14,055 nt of DNA, from contig JAJPZB010000174.1 of assembly GCA_021204635.1 (NCBI GenBank), positions 1 through 14,055 of the forward strand, given 5' to 3'. Origin of the DNA: Opitutia bacterium. GTDB lineage: Bacteria; Verrucomicrobiota; Verrucomicrobiia; Opitutales; UBA953. The notes under the pieces were generated by a model. That model was not told the DNA's origin and made no database searches. It worked only from the letters and a program-made list of their open reading frames with translations. Position numbers and translations under genes: made by a program. Positions 1 through 8,708 of this stretch are shown in pieces (the first letter of the stretch is position 1; every line of letters begins with the position of its first letter).

Positions 1-700
1 GGTTTGTGGCGGGAACTTCGTCCGGGTTGGTGGTGGCATTTTCGCCACTGTCGTCGGAATTTTCCGCCGCCGCTTGCTCCTCCGGCTTGCTCAAATCTTC
101 CAAGTCCAAGCCCTGCAATTCTTCGTCAGTTTTTGCTTGACCTTGGCCCTTGCTCAGATCCAACCACAGAAACGACGAGCGTTCGATGAGCTTTTCGCCT
201 TCGGGCGAGACGATTTCGATGTGCCACGCCAATATTCCTTCGGGCACCGGCTTTGTGGTGAGGCCGAGCATGATCTCGCTCGTCGGCGTCCCGAAGAACT
301 CGGGCAGCGTCCACGTTTGCACGAGTTCGCCGGTTTTGTGGGGGCAGAAATAGCGGAGGGTTGCGACGCTACCGGCGGGGATTGTGGCGGCGATTTCGAT
401 GTTCAAAATGAAATAGATCCCGTCGCGATTTGCGGGATCGGAGCGCGCGATTGCGTTGCCACCGGTGTTTTCCTCGTATGTAAAGTATTCGCTTAGTCGC
501 TTAAAGTCTTTCTCCTTTTTCTCCTGGATGATTATGGAGTTAAGCGCGATCGGGGTGCCCGGCGCGCGGCGCGGCGGCGTGGGAGGCGCTTTGCACGACG
601 AGCAGAAAATCGCCGAAGCTGCGAGCAGGGGAAGCAGGATTTTCGCGGATTTTGCGACGCGTTTTCCCGAGTGTTTTACCGTTTCTCCTGCGTTTTTCAT
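1..700 (-). CDS. Putative lipoprotein of unknown function (partial, 3' end outside window)
   Basis: I translated the minus strand from ATG at 700-698; the frame is open for about 233 codons to the window edge, so the C-terminus is missing. The N-terminus has basic residues (K13, R14, K17, K20), a hydrophobic stretch ILLPLLAASAIF, then CSSC-K, which I read as a loose lipobox with lipidated Cys36. A Pro/Arg-rich linker (about residues 38-48) follows. The middle (about 60-175) looks beta-rich, with segments such as GIYFILNIEI and ILAWHIEIVSPEG. From about 178 the chain becomes acidic and low-complexity (E, D, S, N, A). No recognised enzymatic motif is visible. No Shine-Dalgarno precedes the ATG; a TTGACA lies on this strand at 736-731 but without a fitting -10. 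A copy of the G-rich repeat falls in its coding sequence near the edge. The open frame and signal peptide make the gene convincing; its function is unknown. Confidence 0.75.
   Translation of the reverse strand, partial: MKNAGETVKHSGKRVAKSAKILLPLLAASAIFCSSCKAPPTPPRRAPGTPIALNSIIIQEKKEKDFKRLSEYFTYEENTGGNAIARSDPANRDGIYFILNIEIAATIPAGSVATLRYFCPHKTGELVQTWTLPEFFGTPTSEIMLGLTTKPVPEGILAWHIEIVSPEGEKLIERSSFLWLDLSKGQGQAKTDEELQGLDLEDLSKPEEQAAAENSDDSGENATTNPDEVPATN
24..37 (+). repeat. Copy of dispersed G-rich 14-mer inside lipoprotein gene
   Basis: GGGTTGGTGGTGGC, identical to the first unit of the array at 1026. It lies inside the lipoprotein coding region; read on the minus strand it encodes the residues ATTNP in the low-complexity tail. 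Confidence 0.6.
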
Positions 701-883
701 GGCGAGAGCTTTTTTTCGACGCATATGGAATGTCAACCCAATTTTCGGCTCGTTCTCGGCTCGGTGGTAGGGGATTGTGGCGGTTCGTTGGCGCAGTTGG
801 CGTCGCGACGGTGGCGGGAGTTTCGGAAATAAAAGCTTGTCAATCGGCGCGGGAATTGTTTCCCTCGTTTCCACCTTTTTATT

Positions 884-968
884 GCTCAGGTGGTGAAATT
901 GGTAGACACGTATGCTTGAGGTGCATATGCCGAGAGGCTTAGGGGTTCGAGTCCCCTCTTGAGCACCA
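884..968 (+). tRNA. tRNA-Leu (anticodon GAG)
   Basis: The acceptor arm GCTCAGG (884-890) pairs with CTTGAGC (958-964) with one G-U pair. The anticodon stem TATGC/GCATA (911-915/923-927) encloses loop TTGAGGT, giving anticodon GAG at 918-920, which reads CTC and CTT leucine codons. A 13-base class II variable arm (928-940) is expected for leucine. The T arm AGGGG-TTCGAGT-CCCCT occupies 941-957. The discriminator is A965, as in leucine tRNAs, and CCA is encoded at 966-968. A terminator follows 10 bases later, so it seems to be a single-gene unit. The 183 bases upstream (701-883) show no gene. Confidence 0.96.
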
Positions 969-977
969 TTTCCACAA

Positions 978-1020
978 CAGCCCGCTTATCGCGACAACGC
1001 GCAAAGCGGGCTGGTTTTTT
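978..1020 (+). terminator. Rho-independent terminator of tRNA-Leu
   Basis: CAGCCCGCTT (978-987) pairs perfectly with AAGCGGGCTG (1004-1013) around a 16-base loop, and is followed by GTTTTTT (1014-1020). It sits 10 bases after the tRNA CCA end. The G-rich repeat array starts 6 bases after the T run. Confidence 0.85.
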
Positions 1021-1025
1021 GCGGC

Positions 1026-1113
1026 GGGTTGGTGGTGGCGGATTGGGTTGGTGGTGGGATTTTGGGCTAGTGGTGAGGCTTGGGTTGGTGGTGGGAAGCA
1101 TAGTCAGTGGTGG
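1026..1113 (+). repeat. G-rich tandem repeat array, 18-19 bp period, core GGGTTGGTGGTGGG
   Basis: Units begin at 1026 (GGGTTGGTGGTGGC), 1045 (GGGTTGGTGGTGGG), 1064 (GGGCTAGTGGTGAG) and 1082 (GGGTTGGTGGTGGG), with a decayed fifth unit at about 1102 (AGTCAGTGGTGG). Spacings are 19, 19 and 18 bases. The 5-6 bases between cores are variable. It lies between the tRNA-Leu terminator and the transferase gene. The run of G tracts could form two-layer G-quadruplexes on the plus strand. A related array occurs at 13800. Confidence 0.85.
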
Positions 1114-1182
1114 AAATAACAATTGCCTTTTGCCGGCGGATAATTCCCAATTCCCCGACTTTAATTTTTCAACGTACGTAAC

Positions 1183-2946
<1,764 letters not shown>

Positions 2947-2976
2947 CCCTGATTGCGTAGCGGTGGCGCTGTTCAC

Positions 2977-2980
2977 AGGA
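2977..2980 (+). promoter_or_regulatory. Ribosome binding site favouring the TTG start of nuoA
   Basis: AGGA lies 8 bases before TTG 2989. The in-frame ATG at 3028 has no comparable upstream purine motif, so the TTG start is preferred. Confidence 0.5.
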
Positions 2981-2988
2981 TTTAACTC

Positions 2989-3399
2989 TTGAAAAGAGGC
3001 TCTGCGGATTTTAGTTTCGCGCGCAGTATGCAGGAGAGTTATTTACCGGTTCTCGTTCAAGTAATCATCGGCGTTTGTTTGCCGGTGCTGATCATAATTG
3101 CAAGCCATTTGGTCGGGCAGCACGGCAAATCGAATCGCTCCCAGGCAATTGCGTATGAATGCGGCTTGAAGGGCGAGGGATCGGCGCATCCGCGTTTTTC
3201 CATACGATTTTACTTGACTGCGATGCTCTTTATTCTCTTCGACATCGAGGTCGTTTTCCTGATTCCGGCGGCGCTGATTTACAGGGAATTTCTCGGCGCG
3301 GGATCTGCGATTTTTTGGACGCTCGCCGTATTTTTGGCGGTCGTGATTTTTGGACTTTGGTATGAAGTAAAGAAGGGAGCGCTCAATTGGGAACGATAA
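2989..3399 (+). CDS. nuoA: NADH-quinone oxidoreductase subunit A
   Basis: A small membrane subunit of respiratory complex I, next to the quinone-binding region. Three hydrophobic helices are visible (about residues 17-42, 75-95 and 103-122). The family signatures are present: AYECGL near residue 55, and RFSIRFYLTAMLFILFDIEV with the conserved acidic pair in FDIE. It has 136 residues with the TTG start; starting at ATG 3028 would give 123, also within the usual range. It lies 42 bases after the transferase stop. No nuoB or other complex I gene follows, as the next gene is a diadenylate cyclase. It is thus separated from its partners, or they lie elsewhere. Confidence 0.93.
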   Translation: MKRGSADFSFARSMQESYLPVLVQVIIGVCLPVLIIIASHLVGQHGKSNRSQAIAYECGLKGEGSAHPRFSIRFYLTAMLFILFDIEVVFLIPAALIYREFLGAGSAIFWTLAVFLAVVIFGLWYEVKKGALNWER

Positions 3400-3479
3400 T
3401 CCGCCGCAACCGCGGGTCGCTCGCGCTCTCTCATTCTGCGCAAATTGTGCGCGGAACGGGCAACTGAGGGGAAAATGCC

Positions 3480-4961
3480 ATGCGCAGATTTTTGTCGCAG
3501 AACAGAATTGTGGATTTGACGAGCCGTGATTTTTCCTCCGCGCTCGCGGAGTTGCTGAAAATCGCGATGCCGGCGGAAACTTCGGAAGAGACGCTCAAAT
3601 CCCTGCACGAAACTCTTTTGAAGCGCAAGGAAATCATGCCGCGCGGCGGCGGGATAATATCCGTGCCCCACGTGCGCGCCGACATCGAGCCGAGTGTCAT
3701 TTTTGCAATTGGCAGAATTCCGCGAGACACCGCGCCCGCAGCGGCGGAAATCGCCGAGAATTCCGACAAGAAAAACGATTCTGCCGACGCGCAGAATGCA
3801 ACCCTCGCAGAAAAGGACGGGGACGATTCTGCCGCGCCCGCAAACACGTCTGCCGCAACGCCGACCGCAATTTCCAACGAGCCATCAATAATTTTCCTCG
3901 TTCTCGCGTCGCAAAAAAGCCGGATTTACCACTCCGTTCTGGCAGAAATTGTCCAAGACCTCGGCGACAAAAACTTCCTGAAAAATTTGTTTGAGGCGAA
4001 ATCGCTGAAAGAATTTCGCTCGCTGCTGACAAAGCGTTTCAAGGGCGTCACGCTCCAAGCCGGCAACATTGAATCGGGCATGAACCTGCGCGTTGGGACG
4101 GCGGCGCAAAGGCTCGCCATCGGGACAAAGTGCAGCGTGCTCCTGTTTTTTGCCGACACGTTTTCCAAGCCGACGATGTTGGACAGGTTTGTGTTGCCGG
4201 AGTTCAGAATCGTCATCGTTTCGTCGGAGAATTATTCGTCGCGCTCCGAGGTGGGCGAGCGACCGGAAGTCATTGTCGTGCGCTCATTTTCCAACCACAG
4301 ATTGTCGCAGTTGCGCGCCGCAATTTTCATCGCGCTCATGCGCGGATTGGTCAAGCCGACGGATCGCGTTTGCTGCCTCGGCGGTCAGGCGAAAAGCGAC
4401 AAATTGGATTCGATTTTAATACTTGACGCGGCACAGGAATTCCCTTCCGTCATGGTCACGCGCGCAAACTCTATTGTCCCCGCGAAGGTGCGGCCGGAGG
4501 TCTTGGAACGCGTCATTGCGCTGGCGACCGAACTCGCCGTGGAAGGGCGCGAGGGCAAGCCGATCGGGACGATGCTCATCGTCGGCGACCGCGACAAAAT
4601 CCGCCCCTTCGTCGAGCCGCTCATAATGAATCCGTTCAACGGATACAGCCCCGAGGACAGAAATATTTTGAATCCGTTTATGGCGGAGACGGTCAAGGAA
4701 CTTGCGCTCATCGACGGCGCATTTGTGGTTGACGGCAACGGCGTTATCGATTCCGCGGGCAGCAATGTCGTCGTCTCGCGCACGGGCGAGGTGCACGTCA
4801 CTTTGCCCGGCGGTTTGGGCACGCGCCACGCCGCCGGCTGCGCGATTTCCAAGGTGGCAGACTGCGCGGCGATCGTCGTCTCATCGTCGGGGCAAATCAC
4901 GCTGTTCCGCCACGGCGAGGCGATAATCCTCATGGAGCGTTCGCAGACCCGCGCAATCTGA
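3480..4961 (+). CDS. Diadenylate cyclase with N-terminal PTS EIIA-like and PK_C-like domains
   Basis: Predicted to make cyclic di-AMP from two ATP. Residues 1-185 resemble a fructose/nitrogen-type PTS EIIA domain: GGGIISVPHVR at 57-67 places His64 at the phospho-acceptor site, and IIFLVLASQKSRIYHSVLAE at 137-156 is the next conserved strand and helix. An Ala/Asp/Ser-rich insert (about 81-134) interrupts it. Residues 190-320 resemble the C-terminal domain of pyruvate kinase as found in archaeal DacZ/CdaZ (ALMRGLVKPTDRVCCLGG). Residues 330-485 form the DAC domain: GREGKPIGTMLIVGDRDKI, NPFNGYSPEDRNIL, DGAFVVDGNGVI (DGA motif, 412-414) and GGLGTRHAAGCAIS (RH at 449-450, a variant of RHR). GAGGGG is absent but GAGGGG-like GAGGGG is replaced by a good Shine-Dalgarno TGAGGGG (3465-3471) 8 bases before ATG 3480. 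The exporter gene follows after 10 bases. Domain calls rest on motif reading. Confidence 0.88.
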   Translation: MRRFLSQNRIVDLTSRDFSSALAELLKIAMPAETSEETLKSLHETLLKRKEIMPRGGGIISVPHVRADIEPSVIFAIGRIPRDTAPAAAEIAENSDKKNDSADAQNATLAEKDGDDSAAPANTSAATPTAISNEPSIIFLVLASQKSRIYHSVLAEIVQDLGDKNFLKNLFEAKSLKEFRSLLTKRFKGVTLQAGNIESGMNLRVGTAAQRLAIGTKCSVLLFFADTFSKPTMLDRFVLPEFRIVIVSSENYSSRSEVGERPEVIVVRSFSNHRLSQLRAAIFIALMRGLVKPTDRVCCLGGQAKSDKLDSILILDAAQEFPSVMVTRANSIVPAKVRPEVLERVIALATELAVEGREGKPIGTMLIVGDRDKIRPFVEPLIMNPFNGYSPEDRNILNPFMAETVKELALIDGAFVVDGNGVIDSAGSNVVVSRTGEVHVTLPGGLGTRHAAGCAISKVADCAAIVVSSSGQITLFRHGEAIILMERSQTRAI

Positions 4962-4971
4962 CGCGGGCACA

Positions 4972-5736
4972 ATGGACATCTCGACGACAATCTCGTTTCT
5001 GCTCGTCGCGGTGGTCCTGACGTTTGCGCCCGGGCCCGACATTTTGTTTGTCACGGCAAAAAGCCTTTCGGCGGGGATGCGCGCGGGGATTTGCGTCGCC
5101 GCCGGTTTGGTCACGGGCACGTTCGTGCACACGACGCTCGCGGCGCTTGGGATTTCGCTACTCATAAGAAATTCTCCGCCGGCGTTTGCATGCGTGAAAT
5201 GGGGCGGGGTGGCGTATTTGTGTTGGCTCGGAGCGAAGGCGTTGGCGCATTGGCGGGAAACTCCGCTCGCGGAAAATCCACCACCATCCCCGCCGCCACA
5301 ATGCGCTCGCAACGGTGGCGACAACTACGATTGTTGCTACGACGATGTCACTTGCCACGATGGTGGCGACGATTGTTGCCACCACCATGCTGCCCACCAC
5401 CAACCCGCATTGTTGCGGGAAAAATCATCCGGAGGTGCGTCATTTTCGCTTTATCGCACCGGCGTTTTCATGGCGGCGTTGAACCCCAAGCTGATAATTT
5501 TTTTCTTGGCATTTTTCCCGCAATTTGTCTCGGCGGACGCCACCAATGCGCCCGCGCAGATGTTTTTGCTCGGCGTGATTTTCGCGTTGCAGGCGTTTGC
5601 AGTCTTCTCGGTTGTCGCGTTTTTTGCCGGAAAAATTTCTCTTGCACTCCGCACGCGCCCGAAAATCATACGCGCGTTAAACGTCTTTACAGCTCTCGTG
5701 CTTTTCTCTATCGCCGCAGGCGTGGCGTTCATTTGA
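4972..5736 (+). CDS. LysE/RhtB-family exporter with Cys/His-rich repeat-derived loop
   Basis: A small inner-membrane exporter; the family expels amino acids or other small solutes. The N-terminal signature APGPDILFV (19-27) and SAGMRAGICVAAGLVTG (33-49) are typical, as is the NPK motif at 171-173 before a long hydrophobic helix. About six helices are visible. At 254 residues it is some 45-50 longer than the usual 205-210. The excess lies at residues 101-150 between the third and fourth helices: a Pro-rich start, then a stretch with six Cys, six His and many Asp, encoded by repeat DNA. The frame stays open across it. The gene starts 10 bases after the cyclase stop, suggesting co-transcription. 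The Shine-Dalgarno is weak. The substrate cannot be told from sequence. Confidence 0.85.
   Translation: MDISTTISFLLVAVVLTFAPGPDILFVTAKSLSAGMRAGICVAAGLVTGTFVHTTLAALGISLLIRNSPPAFACVKWGGVAYLCWLGAKALAHWRETPLAENPPPSPPPQCARNGGDNYDCCYDDVTCHDGGDDCCHHHAAHHQPALLREKSSGGASFSLYRTGVFMAALNPKLIIFFLAFFPQFVSADATNAPAQMFLLGVIFALQAFAVFSVVAFFAGKISLALRTRPKIIRALNVFTALVLFSIAAGVAFI
5272..5424 (+). repeat. In-frame repeat insertion in the exporter gene, G-rich core in reverse orientation
   Basis: CCCACCACCAACCC (5393-5406) is the exact reverse complement of array unit GGGTTGGTGGTGGG. It overlaps a hairpin CCCGCA-ttgt-TGCGGG (5404-5419). Upstream, GGTGGCGAC followed by GATTGTTGC occurs twice (from about 5313, split by a short spacer, and from about 5372), with CGATGGTGGC-like degenerate units between them. 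On the minus strand the piece reads as loosely repeating GTNGCAACAATCGT units. The boundaries are estimated from where the LysE-family similarity stops and resumes. Confidence 0.7.
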
Positions 5737-5762
5737 CAAAATAAATTCACGGAAAAACGAAA

Positions 5763-7256
5763 ATGGTCACGTTTCTGATTTCCATCGTTGCGTTGGTCGT
5801 GGGCTATTTGCTCTACGGGCGCTTTGTCGCCAAGATTTTCGGCGTCGATCCCGCCGCGACAACGCCGGCTAAAAGGCTGGCAGACGGCATAGATTATCAG
5901 GAACTTCCTATGTGGCGCGTTTTCCTGATCCAGTTGCTGAATATCGCGGGGCTCGGCCCGATTTTTGGCGCGATACTCGGCGCGCTCTACGGGCCTGCGG
6001 CGTATATTTGGATTGTCCTCGGGTGCATTTTCATGGGCGGCGCCCACGACTTTTTCTCCGGTTTTGCCTCGATGAGAAACGACGGCATGAGCCTGCCGCA
6101 CCTCGTCGGGAAATACCTCGGCACCGGCGCGCGGCGAGCGATGATTTTTTTCACGATAGTTTTGCTTTTGTTTGTCGGCGTCGTTTTCACAAACGGTCCC
6201 GCCGAATTGATGAAAAGCATTTGCGGCAACGTCTTTGCGCACGCCGGCGGCTCATCGTCGTTTGTTGCCACAGTTTTGACCTCGCTCAATTTTTGGCTCG
6301 TCGTGATTTTCGCGTATTACCTGCTTTCGACTATTTTGCCCATCGGAAAAATCATCGGGAAAATTTACCCGTTTTTCGGCGTCGCGCTTTTGTTCATGGT
6401 CGTGGGCGTCGGCGCCGCGCTGATTTGCAAATCGTTTGCGGGGACGCTGGTGCTGCCGGAGCTTTCCGTCGAATCGTTTAAAAATTTTCACAGCGATTCC
6501 GAGCACAACATTTTGTTCCCAATGCTATTCATCGTGATTTCGTGCGGCGCGATTTCCGGATTTCACGCGACGCAGTCGCCGCTGATGGCGCGCTGCCTCG
6601 GGAACGAGCGTTTGTCGCGGCCGATTTTTTACGGGGCGATGATTGCCGAGGGCGGAATTGCGCTCATCTGGGCAACGGCGGCAATCGCGTATTTCCACGG
6701 GCCGGAGGGGCTGAACGCCGCAGCAGATGCGGGGATGACGCCGGCGATGATGGTCAACACAATTTGCTCCGACTGGCTCGGGATTGTGGGCGCGACTCTC
6801 GCAATGCTCGGCGTCGTGATTTGCCCGATCACGAGCGCGGACACGGCGTTTCGCGGAATGCGATTAATCTTGGCGGACGCGCTCGGATTCCCGCAATACA
6901 CGCTGAAAAAACGCCTTGAACTGACGCTGCCAATCTTTGTCGTTGCGGTGTTTCTCAGCAGAATCGATTTCGCCGTCATCTGGAAATATTTCGGCATAGG
7001 CAATCAGATTTTGGCGACAATAACGCTGTGGACCGGCGCGGCGTTTCTCGCGTCGCGCAAAAAGGAGCATTGGCTGATGAGCATTCCCGCGCTTTTCCTG
7101 ACAGACGTCTGCGTCAGCTATTTCCTGCTCGCGCCAAATAAGGCAGGGGGCTTGGGGATTTCAAACCACAGCCTCGGGTATGTCGTCGGTGCCTTTGTCG
7201 CGGTCGCGATTTTCACCTTGTTCCTGCGCAAAATTCGCCGGCAAGAAAGCGAATAG
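5763..7256 (+). CDS. cstA: CstA-family transporter (short form)
   Basis: A polytopic inner-membrane protein of the carbon starvation CstA/BtsT family, whose studied members import pyruvate or peptides. Family blocks are clear: LLNIAGLGPIFGAILGALYG (about 58-77), CIFMGGAHDFFSGFASMRN (about 88-106), and the later GAISGFHATQSPLMARCLGNE (about 262-282). Some 12-14 hydrophobic helices run along it, and the C-terminus ends in a basic stretch after the last helix. At 497 residues it is much shorter than the roughly 700-residue E. coli proteins, but short forms are common in anaerobes. It starts 26 bases after the exporter gene, with only a weak purine-rich region before the ATG. With pflB in the same window, pyruvate is a plausible substrate; this is inference. 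Confidence 0.9.
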   Translation: MVTFLISIVALVVGYLLYGRFVAKIFGVDPAATTPAKRLADGIDYQELPMWRVFLIQLLNIAGLGPIFGAILGALYGPAAYIWIVLGCIFMGGAHDFFSGFASMRNDGMSLPHLVGKYLGTGARRAMIFFTIVLLLFVGVVFTNGPAELMKSICGNVFAHAGGSSSFVATVLTSLNFWLVVIFAYYLLSTILPIGKIIGKIYPFFGVALLFMVVGVGAALICKSFAGTLVLPELSVESFKNFHSDSEHNILFPMLFIVISCGAISGFHATQSPLMARCLGNERLSRPIFYGAMIAEGGIALIWATAAIAYFHGPEGLNAAADAGMTPAMMVNTICSDWLGIVGATLAMLGVVICPITSADTAFRGMRLILADALGFPQYTLKKRLELTLPIFVVAVFLSRIDFAVIWKYFGIGNQILATITLWTGAAFLASRKKEHWLMSIPALFLTDVCVSYFLLAPNKAGGLGISNHSLGYVVGAFVAVAIFTLFLRKIRRQESE

Positions 7257-7297
7257 TCTCGCCACGATCGTCGCGGCAGGCGGCGTCTGTTGTGGGG

Positions 7298-8623
7298 CTA
7301 TTCTAAGATTAGTTCGACGATGTAGTCGGGGTTTGTGGTGGCTTGGGGGAGTTTGAGGTGGAGATTGTTGTCGGCGTCTTGCGTGAAGGGGACAGGTGCT
7401 CTGTCGTGGAACTGCTCGGCTCGGACTACCTTTGTTGCCAGTGGGAAAGATAGTTCCGTGCCCTTTAAATCGAGTATGTGGATAAACAGTCGCTTGCCCT
7501 TGCGTGTTGAAACTCCCCAGGTTTGTGGTGGCACATCGCCGCCGCGCGTTCCGTAAATAGTGTCGCCATATGTTGCCATCCATTTCCCCACTTCTTTCAG
7601 GCGCTCCACTGCAGTTACGGGTAGTTCGCCGTTTGGTTGCGGGCCGATATTCATGAGCAGATTGGCATTTTTGCCTGCAGCGCGCACAATGTAGCGTATC
7701 AGCGTCTCTGCCGATTTGTAATTCTGATCCTCTATTTTATAACCCCACATCCCGTTCATTGTCTCGCAGGTTTCCAAGGGCAGGGCGCTGATTCCCTGTC
7801 CGGCAGAATATCCCGCCGTGTTTTCGCCTGGCAAATCGCGTTCAAAAATTTGTATGTCTTCTCCCGCGTGCGGAGTGCCATGGTGGTTGTTGCCTATTAG
7901 GCATGCGGGTTGCAAGCGGTGGATCAATTCGTATTGGGCGGGGAGTTGCCAGTCGAAATCCTTTGGCTGATCCCACGCTCCGTCAAACCAAATGGCGCCG
8001 ACGGGCCCGTAGTTGGTCAGCAATTCGGTCAATTGGTTATTCATGAAATTGTAATAACTTTCCCAGTTTCCGTGGCCTTGCGGCCGCCCCGTGCCGTGCC
8101 CCGTTTTGCCCTCGGGATAGTCGTCGCGAAACCAATCTATATGTGAGTAGTAGAAATGCAATTTGATTCCCTGCTTTTGGCATTCGTCCGCCAATTCCTT
8201 CAAAACATCGCGCTTAAACGGGGTCGCATCCACGATATTGTAGTTCGACCAGCGGGTTTTGAACATTGAAAATCCGTCGTGGTGCCGGCTCGTGATACAA
8301 ATGTATTTCGCGCCCGACGCCTTAATCGCCGCCACCCACTCTGCGGCGTTGAAGCGCGACGGGTAAAATCCGGACGCCAACTTCGCGTATTCGTCGCGGT
8401 TGATGTTGGCGTTTGTCATGTACCATTCGCCTTGCGCGGGCATGCTGTAAATTCCCCAGTGGAGGAAAATTCCGAATTTGTTGTCCTGAAATTCCTGCCG
8501 AGCCGCCAAGTTTTCCGGCGCCGGCACGTAGTTTTCTTCTGCGGTTTGCGCAAAAGACGCCGTTGCCGAAAAAAGCAAAAACGCCATGTCGCAGCACAAT
8601 TTTTTGAATATCCTGTTTTCCAT
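7298..8623 (-). CDS. Secreted alpha-L-fucosidase, GH29 family
   Basis: Predicted to cleave alpha-linked fucose from glycans outside the cytoplasm. The N-terminus has basic residues then the hydrophobic MAFLLFSATASFAQ, a signal peptide probably cut after SFA near residue 25. GH29 blocks follow: KFGIFLHWGIYS (49-60), YICITSRHHDGFSMF (107-121) and GAIWFDGAWD (209-218), with Asp214 as the catalytic nucleophile. The acid/base residue cannot be fixed by eye. Length is 441 residues, enough for the barrel and the small beta C-terminal domain, with the family-like ending near IVELILE. The ATG has no Shine-Dalgarno. It is divergent from the DUF4838 gene. Codon use seems less GC-rich than its neighbours: in 7681-7740 I count 26 G+C of 60. 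A copy of the repeat core (GGGTTTGTGGTGGC, 7329-7342) falls near the 3' end and encodes ATTNP. Confidence 0.93.
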   Translation of the reverse strand: MENRIFKKLCCDMAFLLFSATASFAQTAEENYVPAPENLAARQEFQDNKFGIFLHWGIYSMPAQGEWYMTNANINRDEYAKLASGFYPSRFNAAEWVAAIKASGAKYICITSRHHDGFSMFKTRWSNYNIVDATPFKRDVLKELADECQKQGIKLHFYYSHIDWFRDDYPEGKTGHGTGRPQGHGNWESYYNFMNNQLTELLTNYGPVGAIWFDGAWDQPKDFDWQLPAQYELIHRLQPACLIGNNHHGTPHAGEDIQIFERDLPGENTAGYSAGQGISALPLETCETMNGMWGYKIEDQNYKSAETLIRYIVRAAGKNANLLMNIGPQPNGELPVTAVERLKEVGKWMATYGDTIYGTRGGDVPPQTWGVSTRKGKRLFIHILDLKGTELSFPLATKVVRAEQFHDRAPVPFTQDADNNLHLKLPQATTNPDYIVELILE

Positions 8624-8662
8624 GATTCAACGGGGAAATCCGGCGGGGTGTGAAAATGCCGG

Positions 8663-8674
8663 AGTGCCGGCACT
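8663..8674. promoter_or_regulatory. Perfect 12-bp palindrome between the two glycan genes
   Basis: AGTGCCGGCACT is a perfect palindrome about 40 bases before the fucosidase start and just upstream of the proposed DUF4838 promoter. It could be an operator serving both divergent genes. A short palindrome in GC-rich DNA can arise by chance. Confidence 0.35.
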
Positions 8675-8680
8675 TCTATC

Positions 8681-8708
8681 TTGAACGCAGTTGCAAACGC
8701 AATATTTA
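8681..8708 (+). promoter_or_regulatory. Candidate sigma-70-like promoter of the DUF4838 gene
   Basis: TTGAAC (8681-8686) and TATTTA (8703-8708) are separated by 16 bases. The spacer holds TTGC-AAAC-GCAA (8691-8702), a small inverted repeat that might bind a regulator. The start codon at 8757 lies 48 bases downstream. Pattern-based only. Confidence 0.35.

Noticed and set aside
731..736. TTGACA on the minus strand as lipoprotein promoter
   Set aside because: A -10 at normal spacing would read AAAAGC, and transcription would begin almost at the start codon.
837..865. TTGTCA as -35 of a tRNA-Leu promoter
   Set aside because: The bases 17-18 positions downstream (TTCCCT/TCCCTC) do not resemble a -10 element.
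1026..1113. Possible CRISPR array
   Set aside because: Period is only 18-19 bases with 5-6 base gaps, no room for spacers, and no cas genes are present.
5451..6242. Minus-strand open frame of 263 codons
   Set aside because: It lies opposite the exporter and cstA genes and has a highly charged, non-membrane composition with no motif; an antisense shadow.
7257..7297. Bidirectional terminator between cstA and the fucosidase gene
   Set aside because: There is an ACGATCGT palindrome with imperfect flanks, but no T run on either strand.
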